Of a stretch of 21,515 nt of DNA, positions 1-7,015 are shown in pieces. Position 1 is the first letter of the stretch. Each line of letters starts with the position of its first letter. The translations under genes were made by a program, and so were the position numbers. The DNA lies in the IMG/VR virus record IMGVR_UViG_3300043444_000331, positions 1 to 21,515 of that record, one strand, 5' to 3'. Below the pieces are notes generated by a model. The model had not been told where the DNA came from and did no database searches. It saw only the letters and a program-made list of their open reading frames with translations. The stretch is from a virus.

Positions 1-289
1 GGATACAGGTGTTAGCGTTAATACCTATGCCACAGTTAAAACTGATTATTGGTCCGAATCTGTTAAAAAGCGTTATGATATTGATAATCCTTATCTGCAA
101 GAACTAGATTGGGCATTGAAAGATATCTGGAATGGTCTTGTTACTCGTCTGAAACTAACTTGGAACGTTTGGACTAAAGGTTATATCCGAGCAGAAACTA
201 CAATCCTAATGAGTGAGCAGCAGGCTCTTAACTACGCAGAAACTCTCAAATCCGCAATTCAAGATGTCAAAGATTTCAAAAAGCCCTGA
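1..289 (+). CDS. 3' end of an unrecognised phage protein (partial)
   Basis: An open frame enters from the left edge (first whole codon at base 2) and ends with TGA at 287-289, giving the last 95 residues of a longer protein. The visible part is rich in Trp, Tyr, Lys and Asp and looks like a soluble alpha-helical C-terminus ending in ...DVKDFKKP. I see no signal peptide, membrane segment or metal motif. The next gene starts inside its last codons in another frame, the normal packing in this genome. I do not recognise the family and infer no function. Reading-frame continuity across 95 codons and phage-like spacing to the next gene support it being real. Confidence 0.7.
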   Translation, partial: DTGVSVNTYATVKTDYWSESVKKRYDIDNPYLQELDWALKDIWNGLVTRLKLTWNVWTKGYIRAETTILMSEQQALNYAETLKSAIQDVKDFKKP

Positions 290-806
290 ACGACATACTT
301 TCCAAAAGGAAGGTTATGTTAAGCGTCAGGCAGAAAAAGGCGAACCCGTTAGCGAAGATTATCTCGATTGGTTTCAAAAAGTAATTGAAAATCACGATCA
401 TAAGTTTGACGAGCCCGAAAGCCGTATAAACAATATGGAATATGATCTCCTAACCACTGATTGGATTTTGGAGAAAGTTCGCACCAGCGAATCCTATGCC
501 CAAAATTTATATGCCGCAATGTGTAATAATGGATTTATTAAACTAGATGTTATTCCTATTCTTAAACAAGAGGAATGGGGATGCTCATGGCGCTATGCCG
601 GAGGTATAATCGCAGACATGCGACAATCAGGTGACTACATAGATTGGTATTGTTCTGGTATAAGAAATGATGGATATCAGGACGACCTAGATACTATCAG
701 TCCAAAACAATATGTATCCGAAGGACTGATTACCGACGAGATCCGGAATGATCTCCAGCGTCTTGGCTGGGCGATTGCGCCTGGTGGAGATTGGGAAGAC
801 TTTTAA
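264..806 (+). CDS. conserved phage protein of unknown function
   Basis: This encodes about 180 residues from ATG 264. A GTG at 213 in the same frame would add 17 residues but would overlap the upstream gene by 77 bases instead of 26, so I prefer the ATG. Neither start has a good ribosome-binding site, so translation may be coupled to the upstream gene. The N-terminal third is charged and probably helical. The second half carries an aromatic and cysteine-containing stretch (EEWGCSWRYAGGIIADMR followed by DWYCSG). From memory, similar WxCSWRxAGG...DWYCSG strings occur in proteins of unknown function from many phages. The C-terminus is acidic (GGDWEDF). No enzymatic motif is recognised. Confidence 0.75.
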   Translation: MSKISKSPERHTFQKEGYVKRQAEKGEPVSEDYLDWFQKVIENHDHKFDEPESRINNMEYDLLTTDWILEKVRTSESYAQNLYAAMCNNGFIKLDVIPILKQEEWGCSWRYAGGIIADMRQSGDYIDWYCSGIRNDGYQDDLDTISPKQYVSEGLITDEIRNDLQRLGWAIAPGGDWEDF

Positions 807-829
807 CTTAAGGAGATTAATAATTTATC

Positions 830-1021
830 ATGACCTGGGAACTTTACGAGGTCTGGGGTGTGGACGAAGCATTCCACGAAGCACTATTAGAAACCACCAG
901 TAGTAGAAAAGAAGCATACGATCTAGCCAAGGCTAATCTAGAATTGGGATATTTCCAAACTATCGTATATCAAGAAATTGATGGCGATTTGGAAGAAGTA
1001 GAACGATTTGAACAAGGTTGA
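830..1021 (+). CDS. small acidic phage protein, unknown
   Basis: A 63-residue acidic protein beginning MTWELYEVWGVDEAFHEA. An AAGGAG ribosome-binding sequence lies at 810-815, but it is 14 bases from the ATG, longer than usual, and there is no closer in-frame start. The protein looks like one small alpha/beta domain: a strand, a helix with many Glu and Ala, then a YFQTIVYQEIDG strand. No membrane segment or metal site is visible. The stop codon (1019-1021) lies inside the -35 hexamer of the next promoter. It probably forms an operon with the gene at 264. Function unknown. Confidence 0.7.
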   Translation: MTWELYEVWGVDEAFHEALLETTSSRKEAYDLAKANLELGYFQTIVYQEIDGDLEEVERFEQG

Positions 1022-1046
1022 CAAGATGATCATTTGGCAGTATAAT
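1018..1046 (+). promoter_or_regulatory. perfect-consensus sigma70 promoter
   Basis: TTGACA at 1018-1023, a 17-base spacer, and TATAAT at 1041-1046 match both hexamers and the optimal spacing exactly. Transcription should start near 1053, about 28 bases upstream of the ATG at 1081, with an AAGGAG site at 1066-1071 in the leader. The -35 hexamer overlaps the stop codon of the preceding gene. Such strong host-sigma promoters are typical of early phage genes, so the 1081 gene is probably expressed early. Confidence 0.85.
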
Positions 1047-1080
1047 ATACATATTATTAAACAGCAAGGAGTGAATCCAA

Positions 1081-2253
1081 ATGGCATCTAAACTCAAAAA
1101 AGCCAGTATCGCTATCCGTCAAAATAAAAACAAAGACCTAAGCCCTCGTTGGGATGGCGCCGACGAATGGGATGGTGATAAGTTTAACAAACACTTCCGT
1201 GTGTCTATGGAATATTATCGCCTTGAGTTTAGTTCTAAAGATCTCAAACCCAAAGTTATAGAGTGGATGAAGCAACAAGGATGGCATTCGGATTCGATCG
1301 CAGAATTTAAAAAGACCAAAGACAATCGTTGCTCAGGAACTATGGGAGGTATTGCATCCTGCCTGCTTCGTGGTATGCCAGAAGTTCATGCCGGATTTAA
1401 CGAAGGTCGAGATACTGCTAAATGGTTAGAAGGTGCTATCAACAAAGTTATTGCTGAAGGTGGAGACGACTATGAGGAACCCGAAGAAGTCGATACTACT
1501 AAACCTATAGTGGCTCAACCTAGCATCCAAGATCGTCTTCGTGAAACTGCGTTCCGCATGACTGAAGAAATCGAAAACGCTCTAGAATCTTTTAGTCAAG
1601 ATCCGGAAGCATTTGATCCTAAAGCATTTAAAATTCTCAATCTTTTGAAGAGCCAACAGGCAAAGGCAGCACACGCTCGAGTAATCCGTGACATCTATCA
1701 ACGCCAATATGACGAATATCTCGAACTACAGGCAGGTAAGTGCGAGCAGCTCAAAGAAGGTTACAGTCATTTGAGCAAGGCTCAAATCAAAAAAATCACA
1801 GGATTTTATCACGATATTGTGGGTGCCTGTGAAATGCTCATGCAAGAAGCCAAGGTTAATAAGAAGCCACGTGCTAAGAAGGCTGTCCCTGCAGAAAAGG
1901 TAGTGGCTAAACTCAAGTATATGAAGTCTGATCAGGCTAATAAACTTGTCAGTATCAATCCTACAGACATCATCGGTGCTAAAGAATTGTGGGTATATAA
2001 CACTAAAACACGTAAACTTGGCAAATATGTTGCAGGAGAGTTTAACGAACTCGGTGTTAAAGGAACTACTATCACAGGCTACGATGAAATCAAGAGTGTT
2101 CAAAAGACTCTGCGTAAGCCCGAAGAACAGATCAAAGCGTTTAAAGATGCTGGAAAAGTAGCTCTACGCAAGTTCCTTGAGGAGATTAAAGCAGTAGATA
2201 TTAAGCTCAACGGCCGTATCAACGAAGAAACAATACTGCTAAAAGTAAGCTAA
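1081..2253 (+). CDS. 390-residue phage protein of unknown function, probably early
   Basis: A soluble, Lys- and Glu-rich protein with no membrane segment. The N-terminal ~115 residues (including LSPRWDGADEWDGDKFNKHF and a Trp-rich WMKQQGW segment) look like a compact domain. An acidic linker follows around residues 127-145 (GGDDYEEPEEVD), then a long helical, possibly coiled-coil region of roughly residues 150-255, a basic stretch (NKKPRAKKAVP) near residue 260, and a C-terminal beta-containing part with ELWVYNTKTRKLGKYV. AAGGAG lies 9 bases before the ATG. A strong sigma70-type promoter directly upstream suggests early expression. Basic and acidic tracts around coiled coils fit DNA or protein binding, but I do not recognise the family and assign no function. 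Confidence 0.8.
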   Translation: MASKLKKASIAIRQNKNKDLSPRWDGADEWDGDKFNKHFRVSMEYYRLEFSSKDLKPKVIEWMKQQGWHSDSIAEFKKTKDNRCSGTMGGIASCLLRGMPEVHAGFNEGRDTAKWLEGAINKVIAEGGDDYEEPEEVDTTKPIVAQPSIQDRLRETAFRMTEEIENALESFSQDPEAFDPKAFKILNLLKSQQAKAAHARVIRDIYQRQYDEYLELQAGKCEQLKEGYSHLSKAQIKKITGFYHDIVGACEMLMQEAKVNKKPRAKKAVPAEKVVAKLKYMKSDQANKLVSINPTDIIGAKELWVYNTKTRKLGKYVAGEFNELGVKGTTITGYDEIKSVQKTLRKPEEQIKAFKDAGKVALRKFLEEIKAVDIKLNGRINEETILLKVS

Positions 2254-2274
2254 ATTCAAAACTTTCTAGGGATT

Positions 2275-2282
2275 GATAAATA
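2275..2282 (+). promoter_or_regulatory. T4-late-type promoter element (GATAAATA)
   Basis: GATAAATA matches the T4 late promoter box TATAAATA at seven of eight positions and lies in the 34-base gap before the structural gene at 2288. In T4 the start point is about 6 bases beyond the box, which here would fall on or next to the ATG. The same 8-mer occurs before the giant tail gene at 10901-10908, which supports it being a real signal. Confidence 0.5.
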
Positions 2283-2287
2283 TTCAT

Positions 2288-3142
2288 ATGAATAATCAAT
2301 CCCTAGATCAATCTATCGACGTTTTAGCCCAAGCATTGAAAGCTATTGCCTCGGAAAAAACTGCTGTATTTGACAAGCCTTTTCTAGACTTTCATGCACA
2401 ACAAGGTGAAACAAATTACGGCAAAGGCATAATCTTTAGCGGCCAAGGCACTACAAAACAATTTCTTTTAACTGAGCCTGATCGTTTTTTCAGTTCAGAA
2501 AACATCGAGTTAGCTAAAGACAAAGGATTCTTTGTCAACGGACTTAAAGTTCTAGATGCTAAAGAACTAGGTTCGACTATTACAAAGAGCTCATTAAGAG
2601 AAGTAGGCAGATTAAAAGGTCTTATCGTAGATGGCTCGGTCAGCATCGATAACTATCTTTACTACAATTCAGATATCAATAGACTAGGGTTTGGCACTGA
2701 AGCCCCTAACGCTGCTCTAAGCGTAGCAGAAATGGGCATCGAAGTGATGTTAGGCACTAACGACGATGCTAAAGGAATGGTAGGAACCTTTGCTTCTACA
2801 GATTTTAACATAGTCACTGATAACACATCAAGAATAACTGCCAAGGCCAATGGCGATATCATTCTTGGAAATTTCAATAGAAATCCTATACAAGTTTCAG
2901 TCAACGGAAAACTTTCTATTGGTGTAAAAAACCCAGATCCAAATGTTGATTTACATGTCGCAGGCTCTGTGAGATTCAACAATAAACTACACATGAATGC
3001 TGAACTTCCACCAACTAAAGGAAACTTTAATAAAGGTGACATAGTTTGGAATTCAAATCCACAGCCCAGAGGGTGTGTAGGTTGGGTATGCACTCGTTCC
3101 GGAGATCCCGGAGAGTGGAATCCGTTCGGAACAATTACCTAA
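2288..3142 (+). CDS. tail-fibre-like structural protein
   Basis: About 284 residues from ATG 2288; a TTG at 2273 would add five residues, but it would lie across the GATAAATA box. The N-terminal helix (SLDQSIDVLAQALKAIASEK) could trimerise. The middle is beta-rich, with strings typical of phage fibre shafts (GLIVDGSVSIDN, RLGFGTEAPNAALSV, LSIGVKNPDPNVDLHVAGSV). The C-terminus holds a module with GDIVWNSNP, GWVCT and PGEWNPFG, which I recall as a frequent end of aquatic-phage fibre and structural proteins. Role: probably a virion fibre or decoration protein. A weak AGGGA lies 15 bases upstream, so the start is not certain. The next gene follows after one base. Confidence 0.65.
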   Translation: MNNQSLDQSIDVLAQALKAIASEKTAVFDKPFLDFHAQQGETNYGKGIIFSGQGTTKQFLLTEPDRFFSSENIELAKDKGFFVNGLKVLDAKELGSTITKSSLREVGRLKGLIVDGSVSIDNYLYYNSDINRLGFGTEAPNAALSVAEMGIEVMLGTNDDAKGMVGTFASTDFNIVTDNTSRITAKANGDIILGNFNRNPIQVSVNGKLSIGVKNPDPNVDLHVAGSVRFNNKLHMNAELPPTKGNFNKGDIVWNSNPQPRGCVGWVCTRSGDPGEWNPFGTIT

Positions 3143-3143
3143 A

Positions 3144-3734
3144 TTGAAAATAGCAGTCCTAGGCAACGGTGAAAGCCGTCGACTTCTTGACCTTCAAATA
3201 TTAAAAACTGATCATATAATGGTTGGCTGCAATGCTATCCATAGAGATATCATTGTTGATCATCTAGTATGCTGTGATCGGAGGATGGCCGAAGAAGCAG
3301 TTCCGCACTGCCCTCCAGAAACATTGATATATGTTCGAGAAGACTGGTATCACTATTTTAGAAAAATCAAAAAGAACAAAAGTATAAGGCAAGTTCCTGA
3401 GTTACCTTACAAAAGTATCGACCGGCATGACCAACCATTTCATTGGGGTAGCGGTCCTTATGCTATTCTAATAGCGTCTTTACTTCCCGAATCCGAGATC
3501 CATCTATACGGATTTGATCTTTATTCTTTCAACGGCAAAGTTAATAACCTATACAAGAATACAGAAAATTATTCCAAAGCAGATAGTCAGGCTATTGATC
3601 CTAGTTATTGGATATATCAGATATCAAGAATATTCGAGAAGTTTCCCGAGAAGAGATATATAATTCATAACACACAGGATTGGAGCTTTCCTAAAGAATG
3701 GCAAAAAAATAATGTGTCTTATATTGTATTATAA
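3144..3734 (+). CDS. putative sialyltransferase-like / DUF115-type glycan protein
   Basis: A 196-residue protein starting at TTG 3144, right behind the TAA of the previous gene and without a clear ribosome-binding site, so translation is probably coupled. It opens with MKIAVLGNGESRR, then VGCNAIHRD and DHLVCCDRR, and later WGSGPYAILIASLL (about residues 100-113) and HLYGFDLYSFNG (about 120-131). A glycine loop (GNGxS), a conserved 'CN' and a GFDxY motif are the arrangement seen in GT42/GT29 sialyltransferases and DUF115/MptE-like proteins (family knowledge). No membrane segment. The nearby kdsA and GT8-like genes fit a role in a surface sugar acid. Substrate unknown; the assignment is by motif only. 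Confidence 0.5.
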   Translation: MKIAVLGNGESRRLLDLQILKTDHIMVGCNAIHRDIIVDHLVCCDRRMAEEAVPHCPPETLIYVREDWYHYFRKIKKNKSIRQVPELPYKSIDRHDQPFHWGSGPYAILIASLLPESEIHLYGFDLYSFNGKVNNLYKNTENYSKADSQAIDPSYWIYQISRIFEKFPEKRYIIHNTQDWSFPKEWQKNNVSYIVL

Positions 3735-3752
3735 GTATTTTTGTAATACAAT
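3724..3752 (+). promoter_or_regulatory. possible sigma70 promoter
   Basis: TTGTAT at 3724-3729 and TACAAT at 3747-3752 are separated by 17 bases. The -10 matches five of six and the -35 only three of six, and the -35 lies in the last codons of the upstream gene. Transcription would begin near 3759 and give an 85-base leader for the pterin-family gene at 3844. Confidence 0.35.
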
Positions 3753-3760
3753 TATCCTAT

Positions 3761-3795
3761 AGAGGACTTGAATGACGCTCACCCCTCTCTAAATA
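3761..3795 (+). promoter_or_regulatory. leader hairpin and T4-late-type element
   Basis: AGAGG at 3761-3765 can pair with CCTCT at 3784-3788 around an 18-base loop. TCTAAATA (3788-3795, core TAAATA) follows at once and resembles a T4-like late promoter box. It lies 48 bases before the ATG at 3844. The rest of the gap, to the AGGAGG at 3832-3837, shows nothing else I can name. Confidence 0.35.
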
Positions 3796-3843
3796 CTCTG
3801 CGTGTCATCAAACTTACTCGCTTATTTTTACAGGAGGCAAGAG

Positions 3844-4371
3844 ATGGCGAAATATCTTTCAACAAAAACATACGGCAACGACAGGGGTCTTAGTTGCTGC
3901 TTCAGACAATGGCGTGCCACTCACAGTCATTGCTCACTACTACATGGATACTCAATTGGTATTAGGCTAGTGTTTGAATGCGACACACTAGACGAAAAGA
4001 ATTGGGGCATGGACTTCGGTGGTCTTAAAGAATTTAAAGAATGGGCAGACTATATGTTTGACCATACTTTAGTAATAGCACAAGACGATCCTTTACTACC
4101 TAGATTTAAAGAGATGGCTGGTTGGAGTTCAAATCCCGAACACGACGGTAACTCAGAACGTGTTCAAACTGAACCATATCGACGCAATGGCGTTTGTGAT
4201 CTACGCATCGTAGAAGGTGTAGGATGCGAACTGTTCGCTAAGATGTGTTATGATAAGATGGATTGGTTATTAAAGAACGGTAATCATCGTTATCCACTCA
4301 ATCCAACAGTTCGTATCAGAAGTGTAGAAGTTTTCGAACATGCAGGTAACTCTGCTACTTACGAGGGTTAA
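3844..4371 (+). CDS. 6-pyruvoyl-tetrahydropterin synthase / QueD-family protein
   Basis: A 175-residue protein from ATG 3844, preceded by AGGAGG six bases away; the longer frame from GTG 3802 would bury that site and is rejected. The key segment is FRQWRATHSHCSLLHGYS (residues 20-37): H27 or H29 and H34 as zinc ligands, C30 as the catalytic Cys. WGMDFGGLKEF and the FDHTLV motif follow, both typical of the T-fold PTPS/QueD family. QueD turns 7,8-dihydroneopterin triphosphate into 6-carboxytetrahydropterin, on the way to preQ0/queuosine. The classical LHGHS is LHGYS here, so one usual zinc His is Tyr; from memory this variant defines a subfamily in phages and alphaproteobacteria. The exact reaction is therefore uncertain. 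Could serve 7-deazaguanine in tRNA or phage DNA. Confidence 0.75.
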   Translation: MAKYLSTKTYGNDRGLSCCFRQWRATHSHCSLLHGYSIGIRLVFECDTLDEKNWGMDFGGLKEFKEWADYMFDHTLVIAQDDPLLPRFKEMAGWSSNPEHDGNSERVQTEPYRRNGVCDLRIVEGVGCELFAKMCYDKMDWLLKNGNHRYPLNPTVRIRSVEVFEHAGNSATYEG

Positions 4372-4530
4372 TTGAAAAAACTATGGCGCATATGGGCCAA
4401 AGCCCTTGGTGAAAAATCAGGAAAGGATAATGATGAAGCAGATAAAGTCGCATTTGTTAGATCTTGTATTGTTTTATTCTACATTGTTACTAATCTTTTT
4501 ATTATCGCAGGGGTTATAAGGCATTGGTAA
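4372..4530 (+). CDS. 52-residue single-span membrane protein
   Basis: Starting at TTG directly after the upstream stop codon, with GAGG at 4363-4366 as ribosome-binding site, this frame reads [18 protein letters not shown], then an acidic/polar stretch and a hydrophobic segment of about 21 residues (near [18 protein letters not shown]), ending RHW. The basic amphipathic N-terminus and single transmembrane helix suggest an inner-membrane protein. From memory, near-identical small proteins (MKKLW.IW.KA.G.K.GK) recur in T4-like aquatic phages, which makes it believable in spite of its size and TTG start. Function unknown. Its last seven bases overlap the likely kdsA start. Confidence 0.65.
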   Translation: MKKLWRIWAKALGEKSGKDNDEADKVAFVRSCIVLFYIVTNLFIIAGVIRHW

Positions 4531-5375
4531 ATAGTAATATGCGCACATTTTCAATTAACAGAGTCATTGCCGGCAATGACAATAAAATCTTTCTCATAGC
4601 CGGACCATGTCAGATCGAAAGTCAAACACATGCTGAATTTCTAGCAGGTAGCATCAAAGAAATCTGCGATAGCTTAGACATCGACTTGATTTACAAAAGC
4701 AGCTTTGATAAAGCTAATAGGTCTAGTATCAACACCAAACGAGGTATTGGGATCGACGAAGGTCTTAAAATACTAAACTCAATTAAGCACGAATTCGGAG
4801 TGCCAGTTTTAACTGACATTCACGAAAGTTATCAGGCAGAACTGTGTGCTACAGCTGGCATTGATGTCTTACAGATTCCTGCTTTTCTTTGCAGACAAAC
4901 TGATCTATTATTAGCAGCAGGTCGAACAGGCTGTGCTGTTAATGTAAAGAAAGGACAGTTTCTAGCGCCGCACGATATGAAAAACGTAGCGGCAAAGATT
5001 GCTTCAACAGGAAATGAACGCATAATGCTCTGTGAAAGAGGATATACTCATGGATATAATAATCTTGTTGTTGACATGCGTTCTTTACCTATTATGGCAT
5101 CTTCTAATTATCCCGTGGTCTTTGACGCAACACACTCTGTGCAAAATCCTGGAGGAATGGGAGAGAAGTCAGGCGGAGACCGCGAAATGGTGCCCTACTT
5201 GGCGAGGGCTGCTGTAGCCACCGGGTGCGTGGCTGGTGTGTTTATGGAGACTCACGAAGATCCAGATAATGCACCATCTGACGGTCCAAACATGGTCCGT
5301 CTAGACAAATTAAAAAATATATTAGAAGAATTGGTCACTATCGATGGATACGTCAAATCCAGAAAATCTCAGTAA
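4524..5375 (+). CDS. kdsA: 3-deoxy-8-phosphooctulonate synthase (KDO-8-P synthase)
   Basis: Condenses phosphoenolpyruvate with arabinose 5-phosphate to KDO-8-phosphate, the committed step to the KDO sugar of lipopolysaccharide. The 283 residues match the full family length: [75 protein letters not shown] and SDGPN appear in family order. C29, H204, E242 and D253 are the four metal ligands, so this is the metal-dependent class, unlike the E. coli enzyme, which has Asn in place of the Cys. All catalytic motifs look intact. Start is uncertain: TTG 4524 overlaps the upstream gene by seven bases; ATG 4539 is an alternative. The next gene overlaps its end by 32 bases. Clearly a host-type metabolic gene in a phage. 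Confidence 0.95.
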   Translation: MVNSNMRTFSINRVIAGNDNKIFLIAGPCQIESQTHAEFLAGSIKEICDSLDIDLIYKSSFDKANRSSINTKRGIGIDEGLKILNSIKHEFGVPVLTDIHESYQAELCATAGIDVLQIPAFLCRQTDLLLAAGRTGCAVNVKKGQFLAPHDMKNVAAKIASTGNERIMLCERGYTHGYNNLVVDMRSLPIMASSNYPVVFDATHSVQNPGGMGEKSGGDREMVPYLARAAVATGCVAGVFMETHEDPDNAPSDGPNMVRLDKLKNILEELVTIDGYVKSRKSQ

Positions 5376-6153
5376 AGAAGAAAGAAAAAGACTCAAGGCT
5401 ATCAAACGTGCTGAAAAAGACGCAGAAGTAGCTAAAAAATCTTACGACCCTAATACAAAGATTACTGTATTATGTGTTAGGTTCGGAAATAGATATGGCA
5501 TGGATTATGTAGAGCGCCTACGTAATATGGTAGCAAGGCATATGACTATTCCGTATGAATTCGTATGTCTCACCGACAGCAACCATACCATCCAGGGTGT
5601 TAGAAATATAACACAACCTAATGCAGGTTATTCAAAAGGTTGGTGGCACAAAGTTCATATGTTTGATCCCACTCTACCTATCAGCGGAAGGATCATCTAT
5701 TTTGATCTAGATGTAGTCATACATGCAAACATCGATAAGTTAGCCACAGTATGGAATAATGATTTTTTAGGTATTAGAGATTTCAATAGGCACTTTTACA
5801 GTAGCTGGCAGTATCTAAACAGTTCAGTTATGGCTTGGAATCATGGAGAGCAGAGCCATATATGGAGAGATTTTAAAAAGAATCCAAACGAAGCGATGCG
5901 ACTTCCGGGAGATCAAGATTGGATCTGGAGAACTAGTAAAGATCGTATCAAATGGTGGCCTATCGAATGGATCCAAAGTTACAAGTGGGAAATACGTCGT
6001 CGTGAGGACCTCACTATACAGAACGGCAAAAGAAGATTTAAGAATCCCCAACATACAGTAAATATACATCCGGAATGTTGCGTTACTGTATTCCACGGCG
6101 ATCCTAAACCGCAAGATGTTACTGATCAATTTGTAGTGGACAATTGGAGATAA
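5344..6153 (+). CDS. GT8-like glycosyltransferase
   Basis: A 269-residue protein whose ATG lies inside the end of kdsA. After a charged helical N-terminus ([20 protein letters not shown]) comes a GT-A-type nucleotide-sugar domain: [12 protein letters not shown], then YFDLDVVI with the DxD motif (D121, D123) that holds the metal-diphosphate, LNSSVMAWN (acceptor-side strand), GDQDWI (D190-W193), and [10 protein letters not shown] near residue 249, like the HGxxKPW end motif of family GT8. It should transfer a sugar from a nucleotide donor; donor and acceptor are unknown. Together with kdsA and the sialyltransferase-like gene it suggests phage modification of a surface glycan, or of virion protein or DNA. 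The next gene follows at the TAATGTG junction. Confidence 0.7.
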   Translation: MDTSNPENLSKEERKRLKAIKRAEKDAEVAKKSYDPNTKITVLCVRFGNRYGMDYVERLRNMVARHMTIPYEFVCLTDSNHTIQGVRNITQPNAGYSKGWWHKVHMFDPTLPISGRIIYFDLDVVIHANIDKLATVWNNDFLGIRDFNRHFYSSWQYLNSSVMAWNHGEQSHIWRDFKKNPNEAMRLPGDQDWIWRTSKDRIKWWPIEWIQSYKWEIRRREDLTIQNGKRRFKNPQHTVNIHPECCVTVFHGDPKPQDVTDQFVVDNWR

Positions 6154-6154
6154 T

Positions 6155-6985
6155 GTGTTAGATTTTTTTAGAAAGAAGAAAAGTTGGGTAAGATTTTATT
6201 CATTAGATCCTAATGTAGCTATCGCATATCCTGTAATTAATACAGCGGACGTTGATCGAGAATGGAATGGCTTAGGTAATACTAAAAGAAATAGACCGGA
6301 GCAAGGTCGCCAAACCGTTTTAAATTGTCCTGCGATTAAAACGATCGTTAATACCGGTTACGTTCTTAGAGCTCCTGCAGACTTTATTATCAAGACAGGC
6401 AAAGATCATCGTGACATCAGTTGGGAAACTCCGTTTATGTTCAAACGGCACAGTGACAAATATACGTTCAGCGGAACAGATTATTATGTTAGTTGGCACA
6501 GCCCCGAACAGACCGAACCACTGTTACCCAAAGAAGTCGCCCCAACAAATAAAGAATACCATCATTCTGCTATTAAAGTAGAAACTCCTTGGCGTGTAAA
6601 GGCCAGCGATGACATACTGTTATTACAGTTACCGGTTACTTATAACAATGAAGATCGATTCTCAGCAGCCATAGGGATCGTTGATCCAAAATATATGCAT
6701 GCCGTTAGTGTCCAATTATTTTGGCATATCACCGAAGGTGAAACATTAGTTAGAGCAGGAACACCGTTAGTTCAATATGTTCCTATTTCTAGATCGATGC
6801 TTCAAAAAAATAATACCGAATTCATAGTAGATACAGCAGATAAAGCCGAAGAAGAATTAGAAGATGCATATACATTTGTGAACCATAGCAGGTTTCCAAA
6901 AGCCGATACTGCCGGAAACAAAGTAAGAATGATCACAGAACTATTTGAGTATTTTAGAAACAAATATCCAAAAAAACGTATTTGA
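6155..6985 (+). CDS. phage protein of unknown function (276 residues)
   Basis: Starts at GTG 6155 (TAATGTG junction), with GGAGA four bases upstream; the ATG at 6153 meets a stop two codons later. The N-terminus is basic (MLDFFRKKKSWVRFY). The body is beta-rich, including GYVLRAPADFIIKTG, YYVSWHSPEQ, TPWRVKASDDILLLQLPV, then LFWHITEGETLVRAGTPLVQYVPISR. That last stretch looks like a jelly-roll strand set with a turn of the kind found in cupin-like folds. The C-terminus is helical and charged. From memory it may resemble the DUF6065 group, but I could not verify this. No catalytic residues can be assigned. It ends inside the -35 region of the uvsE promoter. Confidence 0.7.
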   Translation: MLDFFRKKKSWVRFYSLDPNVAIAYPVINTADVDREWNGLGNTKRNRPEQGRQTVLNCPAIKTIVNTGYVLRAPADFIIKTGKDHRDISWETPFMFKRHSDKYTFSGTDYYVSWHSPEQTEPLLPKEVAPTNKEYHHSAIKVETPWRVKASDDILLLQLPVTYNNEDRFSAAIGIVDPKYMHAVSVQLFWHITEGETLVRAGTPLVQYVPISRSMLQKNNTEFIVDTADKAEEELEDAYTFVNHSRFPKADTAGNKVRMITELFEYFRNKYPKKRI

Positions 6986-7010
6986 CTTTTTATACAAAGT
7001 GTGTTACAAT
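6982..7010 (+). promoter_or_regulatory. strong sigma70 promoter for uvsE
   Basis: TTGACT at 6982-6987, a 17-base spacer and TACAAT at 7005-7010 match the consensus at five of six positions each. The predicted start point (about 7 bases beyond the -10) is at 7016-7018, which is the ATG of uvsE itself. The -35 overlaps the TGA of the upstream gene (6983-6985). Confidence 0.75.
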
Positions 7011-7015
7011 ACTTT

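Noticed and set aside
1726-2103. Minus-strand reading frame inside the 1081 gene
   Set aside because: No ribosome-binding site, cysteine/phenylalanine-rich composition typical of an antisense shadow, and full overlap with a well-supported gene.
3761-3795. preQ1-I riboswitch
   Set aside because: The AGAGG/CCTCT stem is similar, but the loop is 18 bases rather than about 12, and the A-rich tail that forms the pseudoknot is not present. Kept only as an unexplained hairpin.
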